NCBI GenBank assembly: GCA_018821305.1
Contig: JAHJMN010000002.1
Location: 1 to 64,000 of the forward strand
Source: Myxococcota bacterium
GTDB taxonomy: Bacteria > Myxococcota_A > Polyangia > HGW-17
Length of the DNA stretch: 64,000 bases
Direction of reading: 5' to 3'
Positions 19,701 to 28,249 of the stretch are shown here, one piece after another; positions within the stretch are counted from its first letter, which is position 1; every line of letters starts with the position of its first letter. The position numbers were made by a program, and so were the translations under genes. The notes under the pieces are model-generated. The model had not been told where the DNA came from, did not search any database, and saw only the letters and a list, made by a program, of their open reading frames with translations.

Positions 19701-19842
19701 TGAGAGAGTTATAGTTTTAAAAAAGAGCCGTATTCTAATAAATGAATTACCAACATTTTTAGATTCAATAAACAAAGCCATTATCTACCTTAACAGGAAA
19801 TTTTCATTCCGAAAGTGTTTATCCAAACCGGCTGTGACTTAA
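16699..19842 (+). CDS. DUF3857/transglutaminase-like exported protein
   Basis: This 1047-aa protein has a short hydrophobic N-terminus and a poorly recognisable first 400 residues. A DUF3857-like beta domain follows at about 430-640 (IIVIRPDGTVSYMQYRMVF). A transglutaminase-like papain-fold core lies at about 690-800, with the Cys of FGDCKDMTLVMVMLLN, the His of FDHSIVYLP and the Asp of WLDTTVKG. The C-terminal 250 residues form a further beta-rich domain. DUF3857-transglutaminase proteins are common in Bacteroidota and deltaproteobacteria and of unclear function. The 4-nt overlap with the DUF1460-like gene links two Cys-peptidase-fold proteins, suggesting joint action on peptide or cell-wall substrates. 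Confidence 0.8.
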   Translation: MIIFFFQLLAALTISEEEKTAIKISNMTKNHHMRVCLIKKISPWFSSNGEKKILSNFFNSVPIPQYFYREISDITGHDWALKKFRLHTISDWELINSGKEMLPVSLSGELDLTPFNLKNGWKATRKVFIKKATSLSLFFFPENDLEVEISGKRFKSAIPFKLEVKLSSGNHFITVTSYTPDSVIVLTDNKSVFSIQEKKGTPFSIATALIKTSPYHKHALCSWKFWRDYSNLLKIKRKSDYNLTSVKSVRKESYFSNLEILEFLESWDFSFRKYLFNEQIFPDGAEAEISKLFYMENAGWCLSVLKNIKKMRQKYGDLPGILMNKVRLAENCNTSSLESAQKLVLLKPFISTNWIILSRSLAWNNFEKRMDVLWKGYQHTGSFSLLIEMLDIEKNIPGLLSKKTGKGFKYSKHLKKTPKILTEKGVCQGIDCTETDNIFRDFLQSRRKTIKIQNITESTILTDEQIIVIRPDGTVSYMQYRMVFKGKEYSSNSGVQSVRYSPATQFVTVLENRIIHKNGKISSDPAKQTMYEVHDAASRMFYDIRELNYNFNPLTFEDKYEFAYRVDGLAAAHTLGNLGFGGVYLFQDHRPRKLSAITVYYTDKNMKFASSVKTTETKGKKGRFFFRRFELKNVPGVSLEKGMPGWGETVSYLQLGTAKDWESVSADYHRFIKSKYKITSAVRSLSRNIVGDAKTPQEKIVRIHRWIQQNIRYVSLMFGLHSYLPYGFQEIIQRKFGDCKDMTLVMVMLLNSAGIRAYPAAVRTRGMGHFRYDVPSLAPFDHSIVYLPDTKQWLDTTVKGLLYPALPEWIKGRSAIIIKPSGGNLSKIPEDNWTLNKSLMEVEINLNKKHLSEFKIKNTVRGQGEIWLRESVLKGSLRKQWVGYLPDLKIKSFISENMNTLNSPFRYTLQGKSVSFLRKEKDGSKTIDLSLMDVQILSALKTSPGRKNDLLLRFAGSLHRKITLTYPTDLCPSDRVHNIKIKGNVFDFKSDYVWSKNKIIIERVIVLKKSRILINELPTFLDSINKAIIYLNRKFSFRKCLSKPAVT

Positions 19843-20032
19843 TGTTGATTGGATATAGACGAACATTGCTGGATATTAAAAACATATTGGGAAATACTAT
19901 TTTTTTCTTTTTTAAGTTTGCACAATTTTCAAAATCAATCATGTTGGTGTTGAACCAAAACATTTCAGTCGAGCGGGAAATTTGCGGTAAGCCTGTTTGC
20001 GGATACAATAGTTGGTCAGGAATGCAGGGATT

Positions 20033-20899
20033 ATGAAAAAATTCTTTTTATTTGCAGTATTTATAAGTATTTATACTTTTTCTCCAGTTTGTTCAGCTCA
20101 GGATCTATGGAGTCAAGCATTAGGAGCGAGAGGTCTTGGTCTTGGAGATGGCATAATTGCCACAGGCACAGGAAGTGATGCTTTAGCATCAAATCCAGCT
20201 GGTATGAGCTTAATTAAAAGTTACATTTGGGAAAATTATTATCGATATAATTCATCGACGAATACACATCTGGCCAATACTGCATTTGTTGACTCCTACC
20301 TCAATGAAAGAGTAGCGGCCGGTGCTTACTATACTCATCGTTATGGTCAGCGAGAGATTTATTACAATAATGAATCCAGAGAGGTTAAAGAAAACCTTGC
20401 CAAGGGTGGCGTTGCTATAAGTATCAAATTTACAGATTATTTAGTTTTAGGAGTGAATGGATATTACTACGATTGGGAATTTGGTGAAGAAGGCAAAGAT
20501 GGTTTCAGCATGGATGCTGGAGCTATTATCGCAGTAGGGAAGACTTTTTTCGTGGGTCTCAGTGCTTATGATCTTTTTACTGGTCATTCGGACTCTAATC
20601 CCTGGAGTTTTGGTGCAGCTGGTGGTTTGAAACTCCTGAACGGAAAAATCATTTCTGAAGTGGATGTGATTCTTGAAGGAGAAGATTTGTGGTTCAGAGG
20701 CGGAGCAGAATATTTTGCCACTCAGGGATTTGCAATAAGAGCTGGCGGTGGTTATCGCAAGCGTTTTGAACAGAAATATATAACTTTTGGGGTCGGTTAT
20801 ATAAAACCGAAATCATCCATTGAAGTCGGTTTTCGCAAAGACTTTACTGGTTCTGATGCTGTTTATTTCGGGCTTGATATCCGATTTTTTATTCACTGA
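20033..20899 (+). CDS. Predicted outer-membrane beta-barrel protein (PorV/UPF0164-like)
   Basis: This 288-aa protein has a signal peptide (MKKFFLFAVFISIYTFSPVCSA-Q) and the opening GARGLGLGDGIIATGTGSDALASNPAGMS. That opening is typical of the PorV/FadL-related 'UPF0164' barrel family, in which an NPAG motif follows the first strands. The remainder alternates aromatic and polar residues in beta-strand fashion and ends with an aromatic-rich strand (VYFGLDIRFFIH). The ATG at 20033 was chosen over an upstream TTG because the signal sequence starts there. It lies 7 nt upstream of tmk. The 190 bp before it, after the transglutaminase gene, show no clear structure. Confidence 0.75.
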   Translation: MKKFFLFAVFISIYTFSPVCSAQDLWSQALGARGLGLGDGIIATGTGSDALASNPAGMSLIKSYIWENYYRYNSSTNTHLANTAFVDSYLNERVAAGAYYTHRYGQREIYYNNESREVKENLAKGGVAISIKFTDYLVLGVNGYYYDWEFGEEGKDGFSMDAGAIIAVGKTFFVGLSAYDLFTGHSDSNPWSFGAAGGLKLLNGKIISEVDVILEGEDLWFRGGAEYFATQGFAIRAGGGYRKRFEQKYITFGVGYIKPKSSIEVGFRKDFTGSDAVYFGLDIRFFIH

Positions 20900-20906
20900 G
20901 GAAAAT

Positions 20907-21506
20907 ATGCAGGGAAAATTCATAGCTGTGGAAGGCATAGACGGCAGTGGTACAACTACTTTTATAAACAATGTTAAAATAATTTTGGAAAAGGAGGGGT
21001 ACCGCGTACATGTCACATGTGAACCATCCAGTCATCCTGCAGGAAAATACATTCGTGAAAGATTACAGGATCATAAAAGTGACAATACCATTTTTGCTCT
21101 GTTATTTGCAGCAGATCGGTTGATTCATTATCGAGAAGAGATTGTTCCTGCTCTTAACAATGGATTTATTGTAATTTCCGATCGTTATAAAATTTCTTCC
21201 TTTGCTTATCAAGGGGTTACTGAAGATCTTCAGTGGGTAAAGTTACTGAATTCAAAAGCTCCTGATCCGGATTTAACACTATTTATTGATGTTGATCCGC
21301 AGGAAGGAGATCGTCGAATTACTAAACGTGGTGCGACTAGAGATGTTCTTGAGAATTTAAGTTTTCAAGGGAAGGTTCATCAGTTGTACCTTAATCTGGT
21401 AAAATCTTTTCCTGAAGTAATTACTCTTGATGGAAATGCAGAACCGGATATCCTTGCTAATCAGGGTTATAATTATATTAAACCACTGATTGAGGAAATG
21501 ATCTAA
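20907..21506 (+). CDS. tmk: Thymidylate kinase (dTMP kinase)
   Basis: This 199-aa enzyme phosphorylates dTMP to dTDP with ATP. It has the family opening GKFIAVEGIDGSGTTTF, the dTMP-binding segment VTCEPSSHPAGKYIRE, ISDRYKISSFAYQG and LTLFIDVDPQEGDRRI with a LID region after it. The P-loop reads GSGTTT instead of the usual GxGKT/S, so the phosphate-binding lysine is replaced by threonine. The start was set at the ATG at 20907 with GAGGAAA upstream; a longer frame would overlap the barrel gene by about 80 nt. It is followed by miaA after 55 nt. Confidence 0.88.
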   Translation: MQGKFIAVEGIDGSGTTTFINNVKIILEKEGYRVHVTCEPSSHPAGKYIRERLQDHKSDNTIFALLFAADRLIHYREEIVPALNNGFIVISDRYKISSFAYQGVTEDLQWVKLLNSKAPDPDLTLFIDVDPQEGDRRITKRGATRDVLENLSFQGKVHQLYLNLVKSFPEVITLDGNAEPDILANQGYNYIKPLIEEMI

Positions 21507-21561
21507 TTTAACCGACATAACTGTATTTTCAGGTTATTTACCGGAAGTAAACGGTGAGATT

Positions 21562-22467
21562 TTGCAGCGAAAAGCGGTAATTATTTGCGGTCCCACTGCC
21601 TCAGGAAAAACATCCTCAGCTATTAATATTGCAGTTCAGATTAATGGGGAGATAATAGGAGCTGATTCAGTTCAGATCTATAGATTTCTTGATATCGGAA
21701 GTGCAAAGCCGACAAAAGAGGAAAGACTTCTAGTTCCCCACCATATGATCGATATAGTGAATCCCGATGTCTACTATTCTGCTGGCGATTACTCAATTCA
21801 AAGCCGTAAGATTTTTGAAGAAATTGAGCAAAGAAACCATTTTCCAATTATCTGTGGTGGAACTGGTATGTATATAGACTCTCTTGTGAAAGGTCTTTTT
21901 GAAGGTCCAAGAGCTGATCAGGGTATTCGTAATGACTTAAAATTGCAGGAAGAATCTGATAAAGGATGCCTTCATAGAAGATTGTTGGAAGTTGATCCAC
22001 ATAGCGCATCTCGTATTTCAGAAAATGATATTTTCAGATTAACAAGAGCATTGGAAGTCTTTATTCTTACAAACAAAACCCTCTCGGAACATCACAAAGA
22101 ACATCAGGCATCAGAACCATTTTGCACTACTTTAATATTTGTAATAGATCCACCCAGGGAACTTCTTGAAGCGAGAGTTGAAGCAAGAGTAAACGAAATG
22201 TTAAAGACTGGCTTTATTGATGAAGTAAAGAATCTACTTTCTATGGGATATCCCAAAGATTTAAGATCACTTCAAAGTAAAGGCTATAAAGAAGTTATTG
22301 ATTTTCTTGATGGAAAAATTCATATGGATGAGCTTTCCGCAGCCATAATCCTTAGTCATAAAAAGTATATCAAGCAACAGAGAACCTGGTTCAAGCCAAG
22401 AGGTATACATGTCTCATGCTCTGAAGAAATAGATCTTGAAGAAATCAAACGATTTTTTCAAATATAA
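21562..22467 (+). CDS. miaA: tRNA dimethylallyltransferase
   Basis: This 301-aa enzyme transfers a dimethylallyl group to A37 of tRNAs reading UNN codons. Features are the P-loop IICGPTASGKTS, GADSVQIYRFLDIGSAKPT (catalytic Asp and substrate motif), HHMIDIVNPDVYYSAGDY, ICGGTGMYIDSL and KKYIKQQRTWF. Length is normal. The only plausible start is the TTG at 21562, preceded by GGTGAG: the frame upstream is open to 21502 but has no ATG or GTG. It converges with the DUF4340 gene, 34 nt away; I saw no clear terminator hairpin in that gap. Confidence 0.95.
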   Translation: MQRKAVIICGPTASGKTSSAINIAVQINGEIIGADSVQIYRFLDIGSAKPTKEERLLVPHHMIDIVNPDVYYSAGDYSIQSRKIFEEIEQRNHFPIICGGTGMYIDSLVKGLFEGPRADQGIRNDLKLQEESDKGCLHRRLLEVDPHSASRISENDIFRLTRALEVFILTNKTLSEHHKEHQASEPFCTTLIFVIDPPRELLEARVEARVNEMLKTGFIDEVKNLLSMGYPKDLRSLQSKGYKEVIDFLDGKIHMDELSAAIILSHKKYIKQQRTWFKPRGIHVSCSEEIDLEEIKRFFQI

Positions 22468-22501
22468 CGGCTCGATACCCTGCAATATTTGATCGTGTTT
22501 T

Positions 22502-24541
22502 CTATTGATCATCAATTAGAAAAAACGAAAATGGTTTGTTTATAGGTCTACCCAGATAAATAACTTTTCTCGCTGTATGTTCAATATTAATATAATTTTC
22601 CTCAAATTTCATTCGAATATGAAGTGGAAGGCCTGAAGAAGATTTAATTCTTACTTCAATATCGAACTTTTCAAGTCGACCATATCTTTCTGCTTTGATA
22701 TTATTGAAGTAGTTTTCAATATTTCCTAGATATTTAATCATAACAGCAGATGGAATTATTTTTTTGTTTTTATCAATCAAAGTAAAGTGACTACCAGAAT
22801 TTATATATGAGCGCACCTTGCCGTCTGATTTTCGGATTGAATACTGAGATGCAGATGTAATTTTCCACGTTTTAACGGAGTCTTTCGTCCATGGTTTAGT
22901 TATCCATTCGGAATCAATTGGGTTTACTTGGAAATATTTGCTGTTTATAAAAATATATTGACCTTTATTAAATAATTGCAAGGACACTTTTCGATTATCC
23001 TTGTAGATAATTTCCGTTTTAATTTCAGGTTTGGATATATCTGAGGGCTTTGTTGGAAGATATTTTAACCCCCGGAAGTTCCGGAGTCTTCCCGTATAAT
23101 CAGACAATTCTTTATCCGAAAATGGTAGATCCAGAGGAGATAAAACTGTAATGCGTCCATTTTCCTGCAATCGAAAATGTTCCGTATTTCCAGGAAAAAT
23201 TCTTTTTATTTCTACTGGTTTTTCATCTTCAAGCAGATCTCTTGAAACAAAATCAAACCAATTTCTGGAAAACAGACTAAGTGTTGAAGTCGCTAAAACT
23301 ACACCATAGAAATCACTATTTCTTTTTAAATAAACGTTGTTTTCATGTGTGCAGAAATTAAGTCTCCAGGTAATCAGGCTTCCTGTAAAGATAACCGATT
23401 CTTGGGGCGTACATGGCAAATTATCAACTTTGCTCAGTACAACTGTTTTTTTAAGTGAGGATATCCATTCTTCAATAGTTATAAAATCCCCGGGGTATCG
23501 ACGGTTTTCAGATAAAACATTCCATATTTTCTCTTCAAAATTAAGTTTAAATTCTTTTCCATTAACTAAAAAACTTATAGATGTCCACGCATTAGCAGCC
23601 GGAGCAGCCAATACTGATTTTTCCATGAGCGATGGAAGAGGAACAGAGATTAAATTTATCAATTTTTCTCTTATACATCCTGAAATTGAGTTTTTTCCAG
23701 AAATAAGGACTGTATTTTTTTCTCCTGCAGGACATTTGTTCGACTTGAGATAATAAAGAGCTGTTTCTTTTCCAGAAACTGCTTTCAAAGAAATAATTAT
23801 ATTTCCTTTATCGCCGGAAGGGACTGTAAACTCTGTGAAAGTTATATTTCCAAGCTCCTGAATGAGCTTTCCTGTTTCATCAAGGGAGGCAGTCCATGGT
23901 TTTTTGTGGCCTATTTGCCAGAATCCATCTCTTGACCTGAAAATGGTGTACACCCGATTGCCTCCAGATGTCATTGAGTTTAAAGTTATTTCATTTATAT
24001 CTTTAAGATCCTTGATTGCTCCAAATACTTTATAATTTGCCATTTTTTCAGGAAGTAATCTCAACCAGTTAACATCCATCCCAGAAGCGGAATATATTTT
24101 TTTGCCAGCCCTCAAATAAAGCTTTCTGTTTTTATAAAAAATATCTATATCAGTCTTTGCTTTTTGCGTTTCAATAGTAAGGGTCATATTTGGATTTGAC
24201 AGGTCTTTTTTAACGGGAATTCCGTGAAGACTGTCAAGTTTGATTATAAAATCATTGACTGTAGCACCATCGGCAAAAATTGAATCGTTCATCCACCCTT
24301 TGATCTTCCAATGCTCTCCTGTTTTGAAAACACCCCAGGAGGCATTGTTCATTTTCCACTGGATAGATTTAATATCCTGAGTCCCATGAAATACTTTGGT
24401 TTCTACCGCAGGACCAGTTGTTCTTGAAAAAAGAAGATACAGACCCATTCCACCAGCGAGAAGAAACAGAAAAATTCGAAAAGGAGAAAAAAGAACTTCA
24501 TCACCTCTGAGTGTCGGGGAAAGGGAAATTTTTGGTTTCAT
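22502..24541 (-). CDS. DUF4340-domain membrane protein of a Gld-like ABC system
   Basis: This 679-aa protein has one transmembrane helix at about 20-40 (FRIFLFLLAGGMGLYLLF) and a large extracytoplasmic part. Repeated beta-rich modules of the DUF4340 type (WKMNNASWGVFKTGEHWKIKG...) fill it. DUF4340 proteins are regularly encoded just downstream of GldG-type ABC subunits, as here. The start codon overlaps the permease stop by 4 nt. It is the last gene of the lgt-TPR-ABC operon. The substrate of these transporters is unknown. Confidence 0.75.
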   Translation of the reverse strand: MKPKISLSPTLRGDEVLFSPFRIFLFLLAGGMGLYLLFSRTTGPAVETKVFHGTQDIKSIQWKMNNASWGVFKTGEHWKIKGWMNDSIFADGATVNDFIIKLDSLHGIPVKKDLSNPNMTLTIETQKAKTDIDIFYKNRKLYLRAGKKIYSASGMDVNWLRLLPEKMANYKVFGAIKDLKDINEITLNSMTSGGNRVYTIFRSRDGFWQIGHKKPWTASLDETGKLIQELGNITFTEFTVPSGDKGNIIISLKAVSGKETALYYLKSNKCPAGEKNTVLISGKNSISGCIREKLINLISVPLPSLMEKSVLAAPAANAWTSISFLVNGKEFKLNFEEKIWNVLSENRRYPGDFITIEEWISSLKKTVVLSKVDNLPCTPQESVIFTGSLITWRLNFCTHENNVYLKRNSDFYGVVLATSTLSLFSRNWFDFVSRDLLEDEKPVEIKRIFPGNTEHFRLQENGRITVLSPLDLPFSDKELSDYTGRLRNFRGLKYLPTKPSDISKPEIKTEIIYKDNRKVSLQLFNKGQYIFINSKYFQVNPIDSEWITKPWTKDSVKTWKITSASQYSIRKSDGKVRSYINSGSHFTLIDKNKKIIPSAVMIKYLGNIENYFNNIKAERYGRLEKFDIEVRIKSSSGLPLHIRMKFEENYINIEHTARKVIYLGRPINKPFSFFLIDDQ

Positions 24542-26670
24542 GATTTTCTCCTTCTCCAGGCCATAAAAAGGCCTATAAACACCAGTAAAAGCGGATGAAT
24601 AACCATAGCGAAAAATTGAATTGACCGTATTTCAGTAATTCGCAATGTAAGATGATGATGGCGAATTTTAGAAGGAGAAATCCGATCTTTAGAATTGTCC
24701 TCTGATGCTTGTTTTATAATAAATTCCATAAATGAAGAAGACGCATCAGTTGATTCCCCTTTTTCGTCCAGAAAACTATTCGTCCATACTTTTGAAAAAC
24801 CTACTACCGTAACAAGGCTTTTTGAAGGATTTTGTAGTCTTGCAGCTATGGAAAATTTTGAATACTGATTTTTTTGTGTTCCAGACTTCCAAAGTTTAGC
24901 TTTATCTGAACTGGAAATAAGAGATTCACATTCATTACAAAAAACTGCATGAGGAAGAGTAAGAATCATTCTTTCTCCTGGTAAATCAACGATATTCTCA
25001 AATGATGCGGCCCAGGTAAATCCCGAAGATTTTCCGACGGAATGTTTACGATCGATTATTCCGGCTTCTGAAAAAGAAAAACCAGCTGAATAAAGCCACC
25101 TGAATAAATCGGGAGTATCAGCGTTATTTTCAGGATAAAAATACACCATATGTCCTCCGGAATTTAGCCACTTTGTAAGATTATCCAATTCGCTTTTCAA
25201 AAAATCACGCACAGGAGCCTTAAGTATTACTGATTTACAACGTGCGGGAACTGGTCCAAGCACAGGACCAAGGTTTTCAAAAACAATTCCTCTTCTTTTT
25301 AAGAACAAGCCTAGACGAAAACTTCCGCGAGGAGAAGAATCTTCAAGGGAGTTTTCTCCATGCCCTGATGTAAAGCAGAGTTTTTTTCTAGCTGGATTAA
25401 CAAGAATGGAAATGGCACTGGAAAGCTCAGATTCCAGATTAATTCCGGAAAAACGGATTTTTCCATCTCTAACATCTGCCATAAAAACTGACGAAAGTGG
25501 AATGACTTTAAAGTCTTTTAAATAACTTACAACTATGACACCTTCGGAAAGAGCCATAGCGTCATTTCTGATTCTCTGTAGATCTATACTGAATTTTTTA
25601 GCAAGGTTAAGAACGTTTTCAGAATTTGAAGATATTTCTATACGTTGCCAATCAATCATAGACGTTCTTGACGAGATATTCTGCAGGTTTTTTTCCAGAG
25701 CAGGAATTGGGTGAAAATATAAACTTGACGATGGTGCATTAGCGAAAATATAAATTTTAAGTCGAGAATTCAATGTGGAAATCCTCTGTTTTAAAAGAGG
25801 ATGAATCCCATCAGAACTACGAGTATTATCGTATTTATTTGTTATTATAATAGCGCCTTCTATTAAAATTATCGCAATTAATATAAGAGAAATATAACTG
25901 CCATAATATTTTTTATTTTGATTTTTACCAATCCATATTCCGGCAGCAGTAATTGATACAATTATTATAATAAATAGCGTTGCAAGATTGCTGAAAACAA
26001 TATTTTTTCGAGCAAAGTTTTCCATAAAATCTAAAAAATTAAAACCTGAAAGCCAGTTAAGCCAGGATGAGGAGACGATACCCATGCCTGGATGAAGAAT
26101 TATTTTCAATAACACAAGCATAAACAGAGTCATGAATGTAAACATGGCACTCAGTCTGGTATCTGTTGTAAAAGATGAAAACATTACACCAAGAGCCAGT
26201 CCAGCACATCCTACGGCTATTGCACCCCCATATCCTGAGAGGATAAATGGAAGTTCTGAAGAAAAACTGACGGGAATATAAAGAAAAAGCAGAAGAACCA
26301 GAGGAGTAGTTATAACCCATAAAAATATGAAGGCTAAACATACTGCGAGGTACTTTGCCCATACTGTGACTGACGGTTTTGCAGCTGTCGCAAGCAGTAT
26401 TTCAAGAGTTCCATCTTCACGACTGCGAGAAATTGCACCATGACTGAGTTCAACCACTACAAGAATTAGAAGTGGCCAGAACCAGAAGGGTCCTGCAAAC
26501 CATGGAGCCAGAAGAGGCCCTGGAGGGGACAGAGGATGATGTCGCATGGAAAGGGTAAGGGAAAATATTATACCCTGATAAAAAAGAAAAAGAGCTGCAA
26601 CAAAATAAAAACTTGGGGTTTTAAAAATTATCCCCGTTTCATGTCGGACAAGGCGTAATAAATATTTCAA
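24538..26670 (-). CDS. ABC-2 permease fused to a GldG-like domain
   Basis: This 710-aa protein carries six or so transmembrane helices in residues 1-265, including a permease N-terminus (RHETGIIFKTPSFYF, SREDGTLEILLATAAKP) typical of ABC-2/GldF proteins. A soluble GldG-like domain (about 290-650; KLCFTSGHGENS) follows, and a final transmembrane helix ends in positively charged residues (FIGLFMAWRRRKS). In Bacteroidota GldF and GldG are usually separate; here they are one chain. It overlaps both neighbours by 4 nt. It probably forms the membrane part of an ABC transporter with the ATPase at 26667 and the DUF4340 protein. Confidence 0.8.
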   Translation of the reverse strand: MKYLLRLVRHETGIIFKTPSFYFVAALFLFYQGIIFSLTLSMRHHPLSPPGPLLAPWFAGPFWFWPLLILVVVELSHGAISRSREDGTLEILLATAAKPSVTVWAKYLAVCLAFIFLWVITTPLVLLLFLYIPVSFSSELPFILSGYGGAIAVGCAGLALGVMFSSFTTDTRLSAMFTFMTLFMLVLLKIILHPGMGIVSSSWLNWLSGFNFLDFMENFARKNIVFSNLATLFIIIIVSITAAGIWIGKNQNKKYYGSYISLILIAIILIEGAIIITNKYDNTRSSDGIHPLLKQRISTLNSRLKIYIFANAPSSSLYFHPIPALEKNLQNISSRTSMIDWQRIEISSNSENVLNLAKKFSIDLQRIRNDAMALSEGVIVVSYLKDFKVIPLSSVFMADVRDGKIRFSGINLESELSSAISILVNPARKKLCFTSGHGENSLEDSSPRGSFRLGLFLKRRGIVFENLGPVLGPVPARCKSVILKAPVRDFLKSELDNLTKWLNSGGHMVYFYPENNADTPDLFRWLYSAGFSFSEAGIIDRKHSVGKSSGFTWAASFENIVDLPGERMILTLPHAVFCNECESLISSSDKAKLWKSGTQKNQYSKFSIAARLQNPSKSLVTVVGFSKVWTNSFLDEKGESTDASSSFMEFIIKQASEDNSKDRISPSKIRHHHLTLRITEIRSIQFFAMVIHPLLLVFIGLFMAWRRRKS

Positions 26671-27392
26671 ATTCCATCACTCCTGTTTTGGCGATGAAAA
26701 AAATCTACAAGCGTCGTATTTTCCGGCAAATTTCCAGAAAAAATTATTCTTCCATCCTTAATGTATAAAAAATCTTCTGTAATTCTTTCAAGTTCATCTA
26801 AACCGTGACTGGAGATCAGAATACAACTTTTTTTAGCTGCAGTACGAATTATTTCCCGGAGTGAATCAGTTTGGACAGGGTCAAGTCCACGGCTTGGCTC
26901 ATCCAGAATTATAACTGGAGGCCATCCTAAAAATGTACCCGCGAGACCCGTTCGCTGTTTAAAACCTGAAGACAGTGTTGAAATAAATTTATTTTTTACG
27001 ATTTCCAAATCCATAAGATTTATGATTTCATTAATATTATCATTAGTTGCATTCTTCATGGACGCCATAAATGATATAAATTCTGAAACTCTGAGGTGCC
27101 CGGGAAGAGGGTTTCCTTCCGGCAAGTAACCGATATTATTACGACAGACTTCTGGATTCGGATACATGCTCTTTCCAGTGAGACGCACAACACCTTCATC
27201 GGGCTGCATTACACCGGATAAAATGCGAATTAAAGTAGTTTTCCCTGCGCCATTTTCTCCAATAAGACCTGTAATTTTTCCTGATTTCAACTCAATTGAA
27301 ACATTATTCAGAGCCTTTACAGCACCGTATTTTTTAACGATTTTCTCAGCAGAAAGTATTATTTCTGAGGAATTTTCAATTTTTTCCGCCAT
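26667..27392 (-). CDS. ABC transporter ATPase (GldA-like)
   Basis: This 241-aa ATPase drives the ABC-2/GldG-like permease encoded next. It has Walker A GLIGENGAGKTTLIR, a Q-loop region, the signature LSSGFKQRTGLAGTF (a variant of LSGGQ), Walker B VIILDEPSRGLDP and the H-loop in ISSHGLDE. The length is that of a single-domain importer/exporter ATPase of the CcmA/GldA class. It starts 2 nt after the TPR lipoprotein and overlaps the permease by 4 nt. Confidence 0.92.
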   Translation of the reverse strand: MAEKIENSSEIILSAEKIVKKYGAVKALNNVSIELKSGKITGLIGENGAGKTTLIRILSGVMQPDEGVVRLTGKSMYPNPEVCRNNIGYLPEGNPLPGHLRVSEFISFMASMKNATNDNINEIINLMDLEIVKNKFISTLSSGFKQRTGLAGTFLGWPPVIILDEPSRGLDPVQTDSLREIIRTAAKKSCILISSHGLDELERITEDFLYIKDGRIIFSGNLPENTTLVDFFHRQNRSDGI

Positions 27393-27394
27393 TA

Positions 27395-28249
27395 TTATTT
27401 CTTTCCGTTTTCGTCTGGCTTTGGAACTGGTGTGTCGAGAAGTTTTTTCATTTTTATTTTCAGATTAGGATCTTTTTCAGATTCAAGGGCTTTCGAAAGT
27501 AATTGTTTTCCTTCTGTATGCCTGATAAGGAGCTCAGAAGTCTTTTCCTTTACAAAAGTTGATTTGCTTTCAATAAGTTTTTTCAGCGTTTCCAGAGGCG
27601 GTTTTTCCTCGGGAATTTCGATAAGTATATTCAGGTATTTAACTAACTCCACTGGATCATTTGACGAAATGAGAAGTTTCATAATTTCATCTCGCCCCTT
27701 ATCTAAAGAATTTACCTGTTCTATCAATTCTTTTTGTGTTGCTCCGGTGGCCTTTAAAAGTTCAATAAGATCTATCCTTGCAATGAGCATCTTGGAGTCT
27801 AACTTTAATATTTTATTTAAAAGTTCAATGGCTTGAGGAATCTTACCTGATTCTTTGTATACTATTGCAAGATTATGCATTGGGAAGGGATCCTCTTTAC
27901 GTATCGAAATTACAGAAAGCCAGGCGGCAATAGAATCTTCATATTTTTTTAAATGAAACAGGGCTTCGGCTCTTCCTGCAAATAACTGACTACGACTTTC
28001 AGCACTGAGACTTTTTAATTTTATAAGTTCGTCATATATTTCAATGGCTTTATTAAAATCACCCCTTGCTATTGCATGTTCTGCAGTTTTAAGTTTCAGC
28101 GCAGGGACAAGTCTTTGCCCGGCTTTAAGCCCTTTTTTCTCGTTTTTAATTTTTTCTGGATTTATAGGGTTGGTGTCAATAACAGGAACTTTTTTTTCCT
28201 TTTTTGAACAACTGATGAAGATGATTAAAATGAGGAAAAAGTATTTCAT
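27395..28249 (-). CDS. TPR-containing lipoprotein
   Basis: This 284-aa protein has a lipoprotein signal (MKYFFLILIIFIS-C, Cys at about 14) followed by a Lys-rich linker. At least three TPR units occupy about 50-165 (RGDFNKAIEIYDELIKL, LFHLKKYEDSIAAWLSV, YKESGKIPQAIELLNKIL), then a helical C-terminal part. It is encoded directly after lgt, with a 4-nt overlap, and before the ABC ATPase. That suits a membrane-tethered adaptor of the ABC system. Charge runs (EKKVPV, KPDENGKK) are typical of exported linkers. Confidence 0.8.
   Translation of the reverse strand: MKYFFLILIIFISCSKKEKKVPVIDTNPINPEKIKNEKKGLKAGQRLVPALKLKTAEHAIARGDFNKAIEIYDELIKLKSLSAESRSQLFAGRAEALFHLKKYEDSIAAWLSVISIRKEDPFPMHNLAIVYKESGKIPQAIELLNKILKLDSKMLIARIDLIELLKATGATQKELIEQVNSLDKGRDEIMKLLISSNDPVELVKYLNILIEIPEEKPPLETLKKLIESKSTFVKEKTSELLIRHTEGKQLLSKALESEKDPNLKIKMKKLLDTPVPKPDENGKK

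Noticed and set aside
19815-20036. 73-codon plus-strand frame between the transglutaminase gene and the barrel gene
   Set aside because: It overlaps the end of one gene, has low-complexity Phe/Lys content and no ribosome-binding site, and the barrel gene's own signal sequence starts just after it.
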